Shown in pieces: positions 16,476 to 23,685 of a stretch of DNA of 33,353 nucleotides. The position numbers and the translations under genes are program-made. The notes under the pieces are model-generated. The model saw only the letters and a program-made list of their open reading frames with translations, did no database searches and was not told the origin of the DNA. The DNA comes from Acidobacteriaceae bacterium (GTDB taxonomy: Bacteria > Acidobacteriota > Terriglobia > Terriglobales > Acidobacteriaceae): assembly GCA_030037475.1 (NCBI GenBank), contig JASHRH010000229.1:1-33353 (forward strand), in the 5' to 3' direction. Within the stretch, counting starts at the first letter, position 1. Each line of letters begins with the position of its first letter.

Positions 16476-16638
16476 ATAAAGTCGCTCCGCATGCTGATTT
16501 GTGAGTGGGTTAGGAACAGCAGCTTTCCGGGGGTATACATGGCTTTTTTGGCTCGGGCAGGCACCAAAACTGCGGAGGAGCCTCACTGAACTGCCCCGTA
16601 TCCTAGTCCCCGCCAGCAACGCCTGGCAACAGCGCAAC

Positions 16639-16662
16639 CCTTCCGGCTACGGAAGGTTAGCC
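16639..16662. other. Hairpin with an alternative fold in the divergent region
   Basis: CCTTCCG (16639-16645) and CGGAAGG (16650-16656) form a perfect 7-bp stem with a GCTA loop. GGCTA (16645-16649) can instead pair with TAGCC (16658-16662), destroying the first stem. On the minus strand it would lie in the leader of the GvpL/F-like gene. No known riboswitch consensus fits. Confidence 0.3.
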
Positions 16663-16680
16663 ATGGAAAACGATTTTGCT

Positions 16681-16686
16681 TTGACA
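16681..16686 (+). promoter_or_regulatory. Consensus -35 element TTGACA
   Basis: A perfect TTGACA opens the AT-rich stretch upstream of the winged-helix regulator. The hexamers at the usual 16-18 bp spacing (around 16703-16710) match TATAAT poorly, so the -10 is unclear. A TATTAT/TATAAA tract at 16747-16755 is a separate candidate. Confidence 0.35.
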
Positions 16687-16742
16687 ATATAAAAATTATT
16701 TCTTCAATATCGAAAATAACTGAAAAGATTCCCAGATAATAT

Positions 16743-16774
16743 TCTCTATTATAAAGAGTACTTCGTAATAGAGA
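16743..16774. promoter_or_regulatory. 9-bp inverted repeat, candidate operator
   Basis: TCTCTATTA (16743-16751) and TAATAGAGA (16766-16774) are perfect reverse complements around 14 bases. The left arm runs into a TATTATAAA tract that could be a -10 region, and the right arm ends 22 bp before the preferred start of the regulator gene. This geometry suits autorepression by the dimeric winged-helix protein encoded next to it. Confidence 0.5.
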
Positions 16775-16796
16775 GTTTCCCGTGACTGGGAGAGAT

Positions 16797-17105
16797 ATGC
16801 CTGAGCTGCCGGAGTTGAATCCCGTGATCCACGGCAAGCTGCGCCTCGCGCTGCTTTCGCTGCTCGCGGGCGTCGACGAGGCGGAGTTTACCTGGCTGCG
16901 CGCGAAAACGGGCTCGACTGACGGCAATCTCGGCGCGCAACTCATGAAGCTCGAAGAGGTCGGTTACGTCACGGTGGAGAAGCGGTTTGTGCTGCGCAAG
17001 CCGCAGACACTCTACCGCATGACGGAGCTCGGCCGCAGCGCCCTCGCCGAATATGTCGCGGCGCTGAAGAAGCTGCTGGGAGGAATATTGGCAAGCAGTC
17101 AATGA
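16797..17105 (+). CDS. Winged-helix DNA-binding regulator (HTH_34-like)
   Basis: Predicted 102-aa regulator related to MarR/ArsR-type winged helices of the HTH_34 class. It reads NPVIHGKLRLALLSLL, then a recognition region TGSTDGNLGAQLMKLEEVGYVTVEK and the wing KPQTLYRMTELGR, ending in a helix (SALAEYVAALKKLL) suited to dimerisation. There is no sensor domain. ATG 16797 has GGGAG 4 bases upstream; a GTG at 16782 in frame would add five residues and has GAGAG 6 bases before it, so the exact start is uncertain. The most likely targets are its own promoter and the divergent GvpL/F-like gene. Confidence 0.85.
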   Translation: MPELPELNPVIHGKLRLALLSLLAGVDEAEFTWLRAKTGSTDGNLGAQLMKLEEVGYVTVEKRFVLRKPQTLYRMTELGRSALAEYVAALKKLLGGILASSQ

Positions 17106-17123
17106 GTCGTCGATTGAGTGCTG

Positions 17124-17726
17124 CTAAGGCTCCTGAAGTCTCGCGAGGTCGTCCGGCTCGTCCAGGTCGATCTCTCCCTCCGGCCAGGGAATCGTGCTGA
17201 CCCGATCGGCGTGGCGGCGGATCACCTCTCTTGCGCCCCGATCTCCTTCCACGGCGATCAGCTCCGCGAAGAATTCCCGGCCGAAAATGGCTGGAACCCC
17301 GGCGCGGTCAGCGTATCCCGAGGCGGTAATCCGGGTTTCGGAGGCGCCGTGCTGGGTCCGCAGGCGGCCCAGAAGATTCACTGTCAGTTCCGGCTGATCG
17401 CAAACCAGCAGCATCACTCCCGCCGGCTGTGGCTCCATCGCGAGCACGGCCTCCATGCCGCGCCGCAGAGAAGAGCCCATGCCCTCGGCCCATTGTTCGT
17501 TCACTACGATGATCGCGCCGAGACCATCGAGCTCCGTCCGCATCCGCTCCGCTTCATAGCCGAGGACGACGAACACCGGTGCACATCCAGATTCAAGGGC
17601 GAGCCGCACGGTTCGCCGCAGCAGCGACTCGTTCTCTATCCTGATCAGCTGTTTTGGTTTTCCCAGCCGCGTAGAAGCACCTGCAGCCAGGATTACCGCC
17701 GCGATGCCGGGATGCTGTTCGCTCAT
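17124..17726 (-). CDS. mocA: MocA-like molybdenum cofactor cytidylyltransferase
   Basis: Predicted 200-aa nucleotidyltransferase that transfers CMP from CTP to molybdopterin, giving the cytosine dinucleotide cofactor used by xanthine dehydrogenase/aldehyde oxidase-family enzymes of the Pao type. The N-terminal AAVILAAGASTRLGKPKQLI (9-28) is the family signature, MGSSLRRGM follows, and LLVCDQPELT carries the metal-binding Asp. The PAIFGREFF block is also typical. ATG 17726 is used because upstream residues in frame overlap the XdhC gene and are Arg-rich nonsense. It begins 4 bp after the XdhC stop and is the last gene of the operon. GTP specificity (MobA) is less likely given the partner genes. 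Confidence 0.9.
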   Translation of the reverse strand: MSEQHPGIAAVILAAGASTRLGKPKQLIRIENESLLRRTVRLALESGCAPVFVVLGYEAERMRTELDGLGAIIVVNEQWAEGMGSSLRRGMEAVLAMEPQPAGVMLLVCDQPELTVNLLGRLRTQHGASETRITASGYADRAGVPAIFGREFFAELIAVEGDRGAREVIRRHADRVSTIPWPEGEIDLDEPDDLARLQEP

Positions 17727-17730
17727 CGCC

Positions 17731-18771
17731 TCAAGCCGGAACTGTCGCGGAGGCTTTGCGCGTCGCGACTCCGGCAAAGACCGCCTGCAACTCCGCCACA
17801 ATCGACAGCGCAATCGCCGCGGGCGCGTGGCCACCCAGGTCCAGACCCACCGGCGCATGCAGGCGCGCCAGACATTCTTGCGCGCTCAGCTCCAGCTCCG
17901 GCGCAAGCGCGTGCACCAGATGCTCGGTGCGGCGCCGCGGCCCCAGAACTCCCAGATAGCGCAGCTCGCGTGGCAGCAGTGCGCGCAAAATCTCGCGGTC
18001 CTGCTCATAGCTGTGCGTCATGACTACCGCCGCATCGCCCACCGCCGGCTCCTGCAGCGCCTCAGCCAGCAGCTTCACCGCGGCAGCCTGCGGGAATCGC
18101 TCCGCCCGCGCCAGATGCGACCGTCCATCCGCCACCGTTACATGCCAGTCCAGCTCCGACGCCAGTTGCACCAGCGGCTGCGCGTCGTCGCCTGCTCCAA
18201 AAACAAACAGCGCCGGCGGCGGCGCGATGTATTCCGCAAACAAATCCGCGTGCCATTGCGAGGCCCGCGCGCGCAGAGCCTTCCGGGCTAGTGTCTGGGC
18301 TGTCTCGCTCGCCTCACGCGACCAAACTTCCTTTCCTGTCTGATCGACGATCAGTTCTGTCCCCGGATTCGTCCCGAGATTCGCCACCACCACCTGCGCC
18401 GTGCGTTCTTCCGCGCTCCGCCGCAGCGCCCCCAGCGCCTGCTTCGCCGGTTCGCCCCGCTCGAGCAGCACCCGGATCGCTCCGCCGCACCCGAGGCCGT
18501 ACGGAATATCGCTGTCCTCGTCGAAAAAGCTGCTGTAGCGCTGAACCGACGCGTCGCGCTCGGTCAGCCACCATGCCTTCTTCGCGACTTCCGCTTCCAG
18601 GCAGCCGCCGCTGATCGTACCCGCGCGCTGCCCACTCGCCGTCAACAGCATCCGCGCACCCGGCCGCCGATACGACGAGCCTTCCACCGCGGTCACAGTC
18701 GCCACGCAAACTTCCTCGCCCGCCGCGCTCGCGCGCTTCCACAACTCGAGGATTTTGCACAGTTCCGCCAT
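17731..18771 (-). CDS. XdhC/CoxI/PaoD-family molybdenum-cofactor insertion chaperone
   Basis: Predicted 346-aa chaperone that binds the dinucleotide form of molybdenum cofactor, promotes its sulfuration and delivers it to the apo-enzyme. The N-terminal XdhC_CoxI domain is seen as VATVTAVEGSSYRRPGARM and GTISGGCLEAEV, with the conserved SGGCLE. The C-terminal domain starts at about residue 187 with the Rossmann-like LFVFGAGDDAQPL, followed by VADGR and the GVLGPRRR stretch. The start lies 3 bp after the stop of the catalytic-subunit gene, and mocA follows 4 bp later, so it is firmly within the operon. It corresponds in position and role to E. coli PaoD. Confidence 0.93.
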   Translation of the reverse strand: MAELCKILELWKRASAAGEEVCVATVTAVEGSSYRRPGARMLLTASGQRAGTISGGCLEAEVAKKAWWLTERDASVQRYSSFFDEDSDIPYGLGCGGAIRVLLERGEPAKQALGALRRSAEERTAQVVVANLGTNPGTELIVDQTGKEVWSREASETAQTLARKALRARASQWHADLFAEYIAPPPALFVFGAGDDAQPLVQLASELDWHVTVADGRSHLARAERFPQAAAVKLLAEALQEPAVGDAAVVMTHSYEQDREILRALLPRELRYLGVLGPRRRTEHLVHALAPELELSAQECLARLHAPVGLDLGGHAPAAIALSIVAELQAVFAGVATRKASATVPA

Positions 18772-18774
18772 CGC

Positions 18775-21009
18775 TCAGACGATCGTCGCCCTCTCGCCGC
18801 CGAGAACATCTTCCATCCGGAACGGCAGCGTGCGCACCCGCACGCCGGTCGCGTGATGGATGGCCATCGTCAGCGCCGGAGCCACGCCGGCCAGTCCAAT
18901 CTCGCCAATGCCGCGCGCCCCGTATTCGTTCAAATGATAGTCCGGATACTCGACGAAGATGCATTCCAGTTTGGGAACATCGGCGTTCGTCGCCACCAGA
19001 TAATCCGCAAAGTTGTTATTGATCGGCTTGCCGGTGCGCGGATCGTAGATCGCCTCCTCGAACATCGCCATGCCGATCCCCATCACCACCGCACCCAGAA
19101 TCTGATTGCTGCCTGCTTTCCTGTTGATGATCCGGCCAGCGTCGATCACCGTCAGGCCGCGGGTCACGCGCAGCCGCGCGATGCCGGGGTCCCACGCCAC
19201 TTCCATGAACTGCGCGCCAAAGGAGTGGAAGGAGTAATGTTCCTGCGCCGCCATGTCCGGCCCCGTCGTCGCTTCGCCCTCCAGGGCGGCCAGCCGCCGC
19301 GCAATCAGAATCTCGTCGAACGGCACGCCGCTGTTCCACGACTTGTCCACCTCATGCACCCAACCATTCGTCATCGCCAGCTTCGGCGGGCTCGCGCGGT
19401 CTTCGGTAAAGAACGGCGATCCGGGTGTGATCAGCGCGGCCTCCAGCAGCCGCTGCACTGCCTGATCCGTCGCCTTCGCAATCGCCGGCAGCACGGTAGC
19501 TGTCGTGGTCGATCCGCCCGACGTGGGCCCAGGCGGCAGCGTGCTGTCGCCCAGCACCACCTGGACCTTGTCGAGCACGATCCCCGTCCTGTCCGACACC
19601 ACCTGCGCGAAGATCGTGTACGTTCCCGTCCCGATATCCTGCGTCGCGCAGCTCGCACGCGCGGTGCCGTCCGCGTTCAGCCGCACGCGCACGGTCGCTC
19701 CGCCGCGGCCCGCGTGCCATGTCGCCGTGGACATCCCCCAGCCCAGAATCTCATCGCCCTGGCGCATCGAGCCGATCTTCGGGTTCCGCTTCGCCCATCC
19801 GAAGCGCTCCGCGCCCGTCTGACAGCACTCCCGCAAATGCTTGCTCGACCACGGCAAATTCGAGCTGGGGTCGGTCTCCGCGTAATTCTTCAGCCGCAGC
19901 GCAATCGGATCCATTTCCAGCTTCACCGCCAGCTCGTCCAGCGCCGATTCCAGCGGAAACAGCCCCGGGACAATCCCCGGTCCGCGCATCGGTGTCGGCG
20001 TTCCCACATTCAGCCGCACCAGATCCTGCCGAGTCTCCACATTCGGGCATTCGTACAGCATCGTGGTCACGCCGGTGCAGTATTCCACGTACTCATCCAC
20101 CATCGACATCGGCTGCACCACGTCGTGCCGGATCGACACCAGCTTCCCGTCTGCCGTCGCCCCAATCCGCATCCGCTGCCGGGTCAGCGGACGGTTCCCC
20201 ACCGTCGTGAACATCATGCTGCGCGGCACCTGCACCCGCACCGGGCGCTTCACGTGCTGCGCTCCCAGGGCCGCCAGCATCGACTCCGGCCAGGGGAACA
20301 GCTTTCCCCCGAATCCCGAGCCGCAGAAGGGCGAAATCACCCGCACGTTCTCCAGCGGAACTCCCATCACCTCCGCCAGCACCTTCTGATAATTCATCAC
20401 TCCCTGCGTGGTCACGCAGAGGGTCAGCTTGTCGCCCTGCCAGTGCGCGATGGTCGCGTGCATCTCCATCGGGTTATGCACTTCCACCGGGATCGTGTAC
20501 GTCTCGTCGATCGTCACCGCCGCGCTCGCGAACGCTCCCGCCGCGTCGCCGCGGCTCGAGTGCACGCGCGGCGGACCCTGCGGCTTCGCCGCCTCGGACA
20601 GGAGCACCACCGGCTTGCGCACGTCGTACTGCACCCTCACCCTGTCCGCCGCGGCCTGCGCCTGCTCCAGCGTGCTCGCGATCACCAGCGCGACGAATTG
20701 CCCGTAGTAATAGACCTGATCGTCTTCGAAGGGCGGCCGAATCTCGCCCGCGCGGCTGTGCTCCAGTTGTTCCGCCGGACGATACAGCGGCGGCGTGTTC
20801 CCGTGATACAGCACCGCCAGCACGCCCGGCATGTGCTCCGCTTCGCCTGCATCCACGCGCACCACGCGCGCATTTGCAACGGTGCTGGGTACGCCGACGC
20901 CATACGCCAGATTCTCCAGCGTGTAATCCACCGCGTATTGCGCTGCTCCGCTCACCTTCAGCGGTCCGTCGATGCGGTTCACCGCCGCGCCAATGATCGA
21001 TGTGCTCAT
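18775..21009 (-). CDS. paoC: Molybdopterin-binding catalytic subunit of a PaoABC-type aldehyde oxidoreductase
   Basis: Predicted 744-aa large subunit of a xanthine dehydrogenase/aldehyde oxidase-family enzyme, which hydroxylates aldehydes or N-heterocycles at a Mo centre. The N-terminal Ald_Xan_dh domain begins at GAAVNRIDGPLKVSGAAQY (7-25). Cofactor-binding stretches such as FCGSGFGGK, RGPGIVPGLFPLE and DIGTGTYT are present. The catalytic Glu is expected in GARGIGEIGLAG (Glu703), close to the equivalent of E. coli PaoC. The length also matches PaoC (about 730). ATG 21009 overlaps the stop of the FAD-subunit gene as ATGA, which indicates translational coupling; sequence further upstream in frame lies inside that gene. 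The physiological substrate cannot be read from sequence. Confidence 0.93.
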   Translation of the reverse strand: MSTSIIGAAVNRIDGPLKVSGAAQYAVDYTLENLAYGVGVPSTVANARVVRVDAGEAEHMPGVLAVLYHGNTPPLYRPAEQLEHSRAGEIRPPFEDDQVYYYGQFVALVIASTLEQAQAAADRVRVQYDVRKPVVLLSEAAKPQGPPRVHSSRGDAAGAFASAAVTIDETYTIPVEVHNPMEMHATIAHWQGDKLTLCVTTQGVMNYQKVLAEVMGVPLENVRVISPFCGSGFGGKLFPWPESMLAALGAQHVKRPVRVQVPRSMMFTTVGNRPLTRQRMRIGATADGKLVSIRHDVVQPMSMVDEYVEYCTGVTTMLYECPNVETRQDLVRLNVGTPTPMRGPGIVPGLFPLESALDELAVKLEMDPIALRLKNYAETDPSSNLPWSSKHLRECCQTGAERFGWAKRNPKIGSMRQGDEILGWGMSTATWHAGRGGATVRVRLNADGTARASCATQDIGTGTYTIFAQVVSDRTGIVLDKVQVVLGDSTLPPGPTSGGSTTTATVLPAIAKATDQAVQRLLEAALITPGSPFFTEDRASPPKLAMTNGWVHEVDKSWNSGVPFDEILIARRLAALEGEATTGPDMAAQEHYSFHSFGAQFMEVAWDPGIARLRVTRGLTVIDAGRIINRKAGSNQILGAVVMGIGMAMFEEAIYDPRTGKPINNNFADYLVATNADVPKLECIFVEYPDYHLNEYGARGIGEIGLAGVAPALTMAIHHATGVRVRTLPFRMEDVLGGERATIV

Positions 21010-21986
21010 CCCGCTCGCTCCGTTTGTGTCGTCGTTTCCAGCGCGCGCACCAGCGCCCGCTTTGCCAACTCGACTTTGAATGCGTTGTACTTCAGCGGCT
21101 TTGCGCCGGTCATCGCGGCGTCTGCCGCTTTGCGGAAGTTCTCCATCGTCGCCTCGCGTCCTTCGAGAGCGCGCTCGGCCTCCGGCGACCGCCACGGCCG
21201 CGTGGCCACGCCACCCAGCGCAATCCGTACCCGCTCGATGTGCCGCCCGCGCAGCCGCACCACGACCGCCGCTGAAGCGAGCGCGAACTCGTACTGCGCG
21301 CGATCCCGCAACTTCAGGTAATGCGAGCGCGTCCCGCTCTGGAGCGGCGGCAGCGTCACGTGCGTGATCAGCTCGCCCGGCTCCAGCACATTCTCTTTGT
21401 CCGGAGTGGTTCCGGGCAGCAGGTAAAAATCCTTCAGCGCAATCGCCCGCTCGCCCTGCGGTCCCTGGGTGTGGACCGTCGCCTCCAGCGCCATCATCGC
21501 CACGGCCATGTCGGAAGGATGCGTCGCTACGCAGTCGGCGCTCCCACCCAGCACCGCATGGATGCGGTTGTACCCATCGATCGCCGAGCAGCCTGAACCC
21601 GGCTGCCGCTTGTTGCATGCGTAATTCGTGTCGCGATAGTAGTAGCACCGCGTTTTCTGGAGCAGATTCCCGCCCGTCGTCGCCATGTTCCGCAACTGCG
21701 GCGACGCGCCCGACAACAGCGCCTCCGACAGCACCGCGTACTGCTGCTTCACCACCGGATGGTTCGCCAGATCGCTGTTCCGCACCATGGCGCCGATACG
21801 CAACCCTCCGCCGGGCAGCGCTTCCAACTGCGCCAGCGGCAGGGGATTCACATCGATGACCGTGGCGGGCTGGAGCACGTTCAACTTCATCAGATCGACG
21901 AGCGTCGTCCCACCCGCCAGATACGTCCCACCGGCGCGCACCGCGCCCTCGACCGTCTTCGCCTGCCTGTAGCGAAATTCCTGCAT
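21006..21986 (-). CDS. paoB: FAD- and [4Fe-4S]-binding subunit (PaoB-like)
   Basis: Predicted 326-aa electron-transfer subunit. It carries the FAD_binding_5 motifs YLAGGTTLVDLMK (22-34) and the TTGGNLLQKTRC region, and the CO-dehydrogenase flavoprotein C-terminal domain (ITHVTLPPL onward). As in E. coli PaoB, and unlike most xanthine dehydrogenase FAD subunits, an insertion brings four cysteines (114, 124, 133, 152) suited to an extra [4Fe-4S] cluster. AGGAG stands before ATG 21986. The gene follows the [2Fe-2S] subunit after 35 bp and overlaps the catalytic-subunit start. Confidence 0.93.
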   Translation of the reverse strand: MQEFRYRQAKTVEGAVRAGGTYLAGGTTLVDLMKLNVLQPATVIDVNPLPLAQLEALPGGGLRIGAMVRNSDLANHPVVKQQYAVLSEALLSGASPQLRNMATTGGNLLQKTRCYYYRDTNYACNKRQPGSGCSAIDGYNRIHAVLGGSADCVATHPSDMAVAMMALEATVHTQGPQGERAIALKDFYLLPGTTPDKENVLEPGELITHVTLPPLQSGTRSHYLKLRDRAQYEFALASAAVVVRLRGRHIERVRIALGGVATRPWRSPEAERALEGREATMENFRKAADAAMTGAKPLKYNAFKVELAKRALVRALETTTQTERAG

Positions 21987-22021
21987 CCGCCTCTCCTGCC
22001 TGCCTGCGTTTCGCTGACTCG

Positions 22022-22720
22022 CTAGCCCGCTGACTTGCTGGTTTTCCGCGCTTCCTGCACCGCAGCCACGATGTTGTCGTAGGCCCCGCAGCGGCAGATA
22101 TTGCCGCTCATCGCGGCGCGCACGTCATCGTCTTCCGGTCCGATGGGCTCATCCAGCAGCGCCGTCGCCGACATAATCTGTCCCGGCGTGCAGTACCCGC
22201 ACTGGAAGCCGTCGTTGACCACAAACGCCTGCTGCATCACGCTCAGCTCTCCGTGGTGCGCCAGTCCTTCGATGGTCGTGATCCTGTCTCCCTGGTGCAT
22301 CACCGCGAAGCTCAGGCAGCTATTCACGCGCCGGCCGTTCACGTGCACGGTACACGCGCCGCATTGCCCGTGATCGCAGCCTTTCTTCGTTCCATAGAGG
22401 TGCAGCCGCTCGCGCAGCGCGTCCAGCAACGTCACCCGCGGCTCCAGCCTCAGGCGATATTCCCTGCCGTTCACCAGCAGCGCCACCGGAATTGCTCCTG
22501 GCTCGGCGCTCGCATCATCGGACTGCTCAGGAATTCCGTCCTGCGCTGCCGCGTGCAGGGTGCCGGCGGTCGCGGCCACGCCGGCCGCGCCCAGTTGCGC
22601 CAGGAACGCACGCCGCGAGAACCGGCCCAGCGCCGGCTCGTGTTCCTTTTCCTGTGGATGGCCGGAAGCTGTCTCGCGTTCTGCGGCTTCAGGGAGAGGG
22701 GGCCGTTCAGCCTGGTCCAT
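22022..22720 (-). CDS. paoA: Tat-exported [2Fe-2S] subunit (PaoA-like)
   Basis: Predicted 232-aa small subunit with two [2Fe-2S] clusters. An N-terminal twin-arginine signal (SRRAFL, 35-40, then a hydrophobic stretch ending at about HAAA, 56-59) means that the folded complex is carried to the periplasm, as for E. coli PaoABC. Cysteines 115, 120, 123 and 135 form the plant-type ferredoxin site; 174, 177, 209 and 211 form the second, alpha-helical site (CGYC-TPG and CRC). The 34 residues before the twin arginines are longer than usual. ATG 22720 has AAGGAG 6 bases upstream. It is the first gene of the five-gene operon. Confidence 0.95.
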   Translation of the reverse strand: MDQAERPPLPEAAERETASGHPQEKEHEPALGRFSRRAFLAQLGAAGVAATAGTLHAAAQDGIPEQSDDASAEPGAIPVALLVNGREYRLRLEPRVTLLDALRERLHLYGTKKGCDHGQCGACTVHVNGRRVNSCLSFAVMHQGDRITTIEGLAHHGELSVMQQAFVVNDGFQCGYCTPGQIMSATALLDEPIGPEDDDVRAAMSGNICRCGAYDNIVAAVQEARKTSKSAG

Positions 22721-22745
22721 GCACGCTCCTTGGGAGTTTGGATGT

Positions 22746-22761
22746 CGGCGGTTCTCCGCCG
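22746..22761 (-). other. Hairpin in the paoA leader
   Basis: CGGCGG and CCGCCG form a perfect 6-bp stem with a 4-base loop, 26-41 bp upstream of the paoA start. It has no T-run. It may be a weak attenuator or mRNA structure between pgsA and the pao operon. Confidence 0.3.
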
Positions 22762-22846
22762 GCTACGAAATTCAAGGGCCGCTTCAGGAATGCGCGGAGA
22801 GAAGAATGCGAGTTTCCCATCCGCCTGTTGCTGTTCAACTCTGCTC

Positions 22847-23518
22847 TTACGAGTGCGTCGCGTTGTGTGCAACCGGCGCCGCTTTCTTCCGCCGGCTCAA
22901 CACCAGCTCGTTATCCGTGCGCCGCCGCGTCGCCGTCGCCCTCTCGATCTTCCGCCAGAACGCGACAAAATAATCGATGGCGGACAGGATCGAGATCCCG
23001 GTCATGTAGTAGATGCCCACCAGGGCGATCAGGTGAACCGGCACGATGAACCATCCCCAGTGCCATACCGCCCAGCCGCGGTCCAGCGTCGCCGCCACCA
23101 CGGAAACAATCTGGATCACCGTTTTCAGCTTGCCCACGTCGCTGGCTTCAATGGTGAAACCCTCGGTGGACGCAATCGACCGCAGTCCGCTGACCAGAAA
23201 CTCGCGCCCCACCACTACCACCACGATCCAGGGCTTCACGATGTGGGGATTGAACTCGACGAGCGCCACCAGCGCCGAGGTAATCAGCAGCTTGTCCGCG
23301 ATGGGGTCCAGCAGCATCCCCATTGTGGTGATCTGTCCGCGGTGCCGCGCCAGATAGCCATCGATTCCGTCTGAAATCGACACCAGCACGAAGAAGAGCG
23401 AAGCCACAATTTCCTGCTCGCCCTGAAAGCCGCCATGCGGGAAATGCGGCGACAACATCCAGATGAGGATGGGAATGCAGAAAATGCGGCTGAGCGTGAT
23501 GGAGTTCGGCAGGTTCAC
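22847..23518 (-). CDS. pgsA: CDP-diacylglycerol--glycerol-3-phosphate 3-phosphatidyltransferase
   Basis: Predicted 223-aa inner-membrane enzyme that makes phosphatidylglycerol-phosphate, the committed step to phosphatidylglycerol and cardiolipin. The CDP-alcohol phosphotransferase motif D-x-x-D-G-x-x-A-R-x8-G-x3-D-x3-D is complete, with Asp at 50, 53, 71 and 75. Several hydrophobic helices and the N-terminal NLPNSITLSRIF are typical of PgsA. I place the start at GTG 23518, where the family normally begins; the frame stays open to another GTG at 23590, with a better Shine-Dalgarno-like AAGGGG, adding 24 residues, so the start is uncertain. The basic C-terminal tail (about 195-223) is slightly longer than usual. 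Confidence 0.93.
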   Translation of the reverse strand: MNLPNSITLSRIFCIPILIWMLSPHFPHGGFQGEQEIVASLFFVLVSISDGIDGYLARHRGQITTMGMLLDPIADKLLITSALVALVEFNPHIVKPWIVVVVVGREFLVSGLRSIASTEGFTIEASDVGKLKTVIQIVSVVAATLDRGWAVWHWGWFIVPVHLIALVGIYYMTGISILSAIDYFVAFWRKIERATATRRRTDNELVLSRRKKAAPVAHNATHS

Positions 23519-23685
23519 GGAGGTGGCCCAGCGGCCGGCATTCCCAGCGAGCCGGCTCGCCGGGGGAGTGCGCCTACAGCCATTATGCACCTGCCCCTTC
23601 CGGCCAGCGGTCTTCGTGGCCGACCGCCGTGTGCTTCATACCTTCCGGAGGGTGCGCAAAGCGCGTTTGACCATCCGGCCAGGAC

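Larger units (their letters stand above)
16476..16796. other. Divergent regulatory region, partly AT-rich
   Basis: About 320 bp between the GvpL/F-like gene (minus) and the winged-helix regulator (plus). The half next to the regulator (about 16670-16780) is strikingly AT-rich for this window. It holds a consensus -35 element and a 9-bp inverted repeat. The other half holds a stable hairpin at 16639-16656 with an alternative pairing. No gene is supported here. Confidence 0.6.

Noticed and set aside
16600-16670. Cyclic-di-GMP (GEMM) riboswitch on either strand
   Set aside because: A GCAACC plus hairpin pattern looked similar at first, but the conserved GCAAAGCC core and tetraloop receptor are missing.
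18853-21321. 822-codon plus-strand frame across the pao operon
   Set aside because: It is His/Arg-rich and antisense to the well-conserved paoC and paoB genes; such long shadow frames are usual at high GC.
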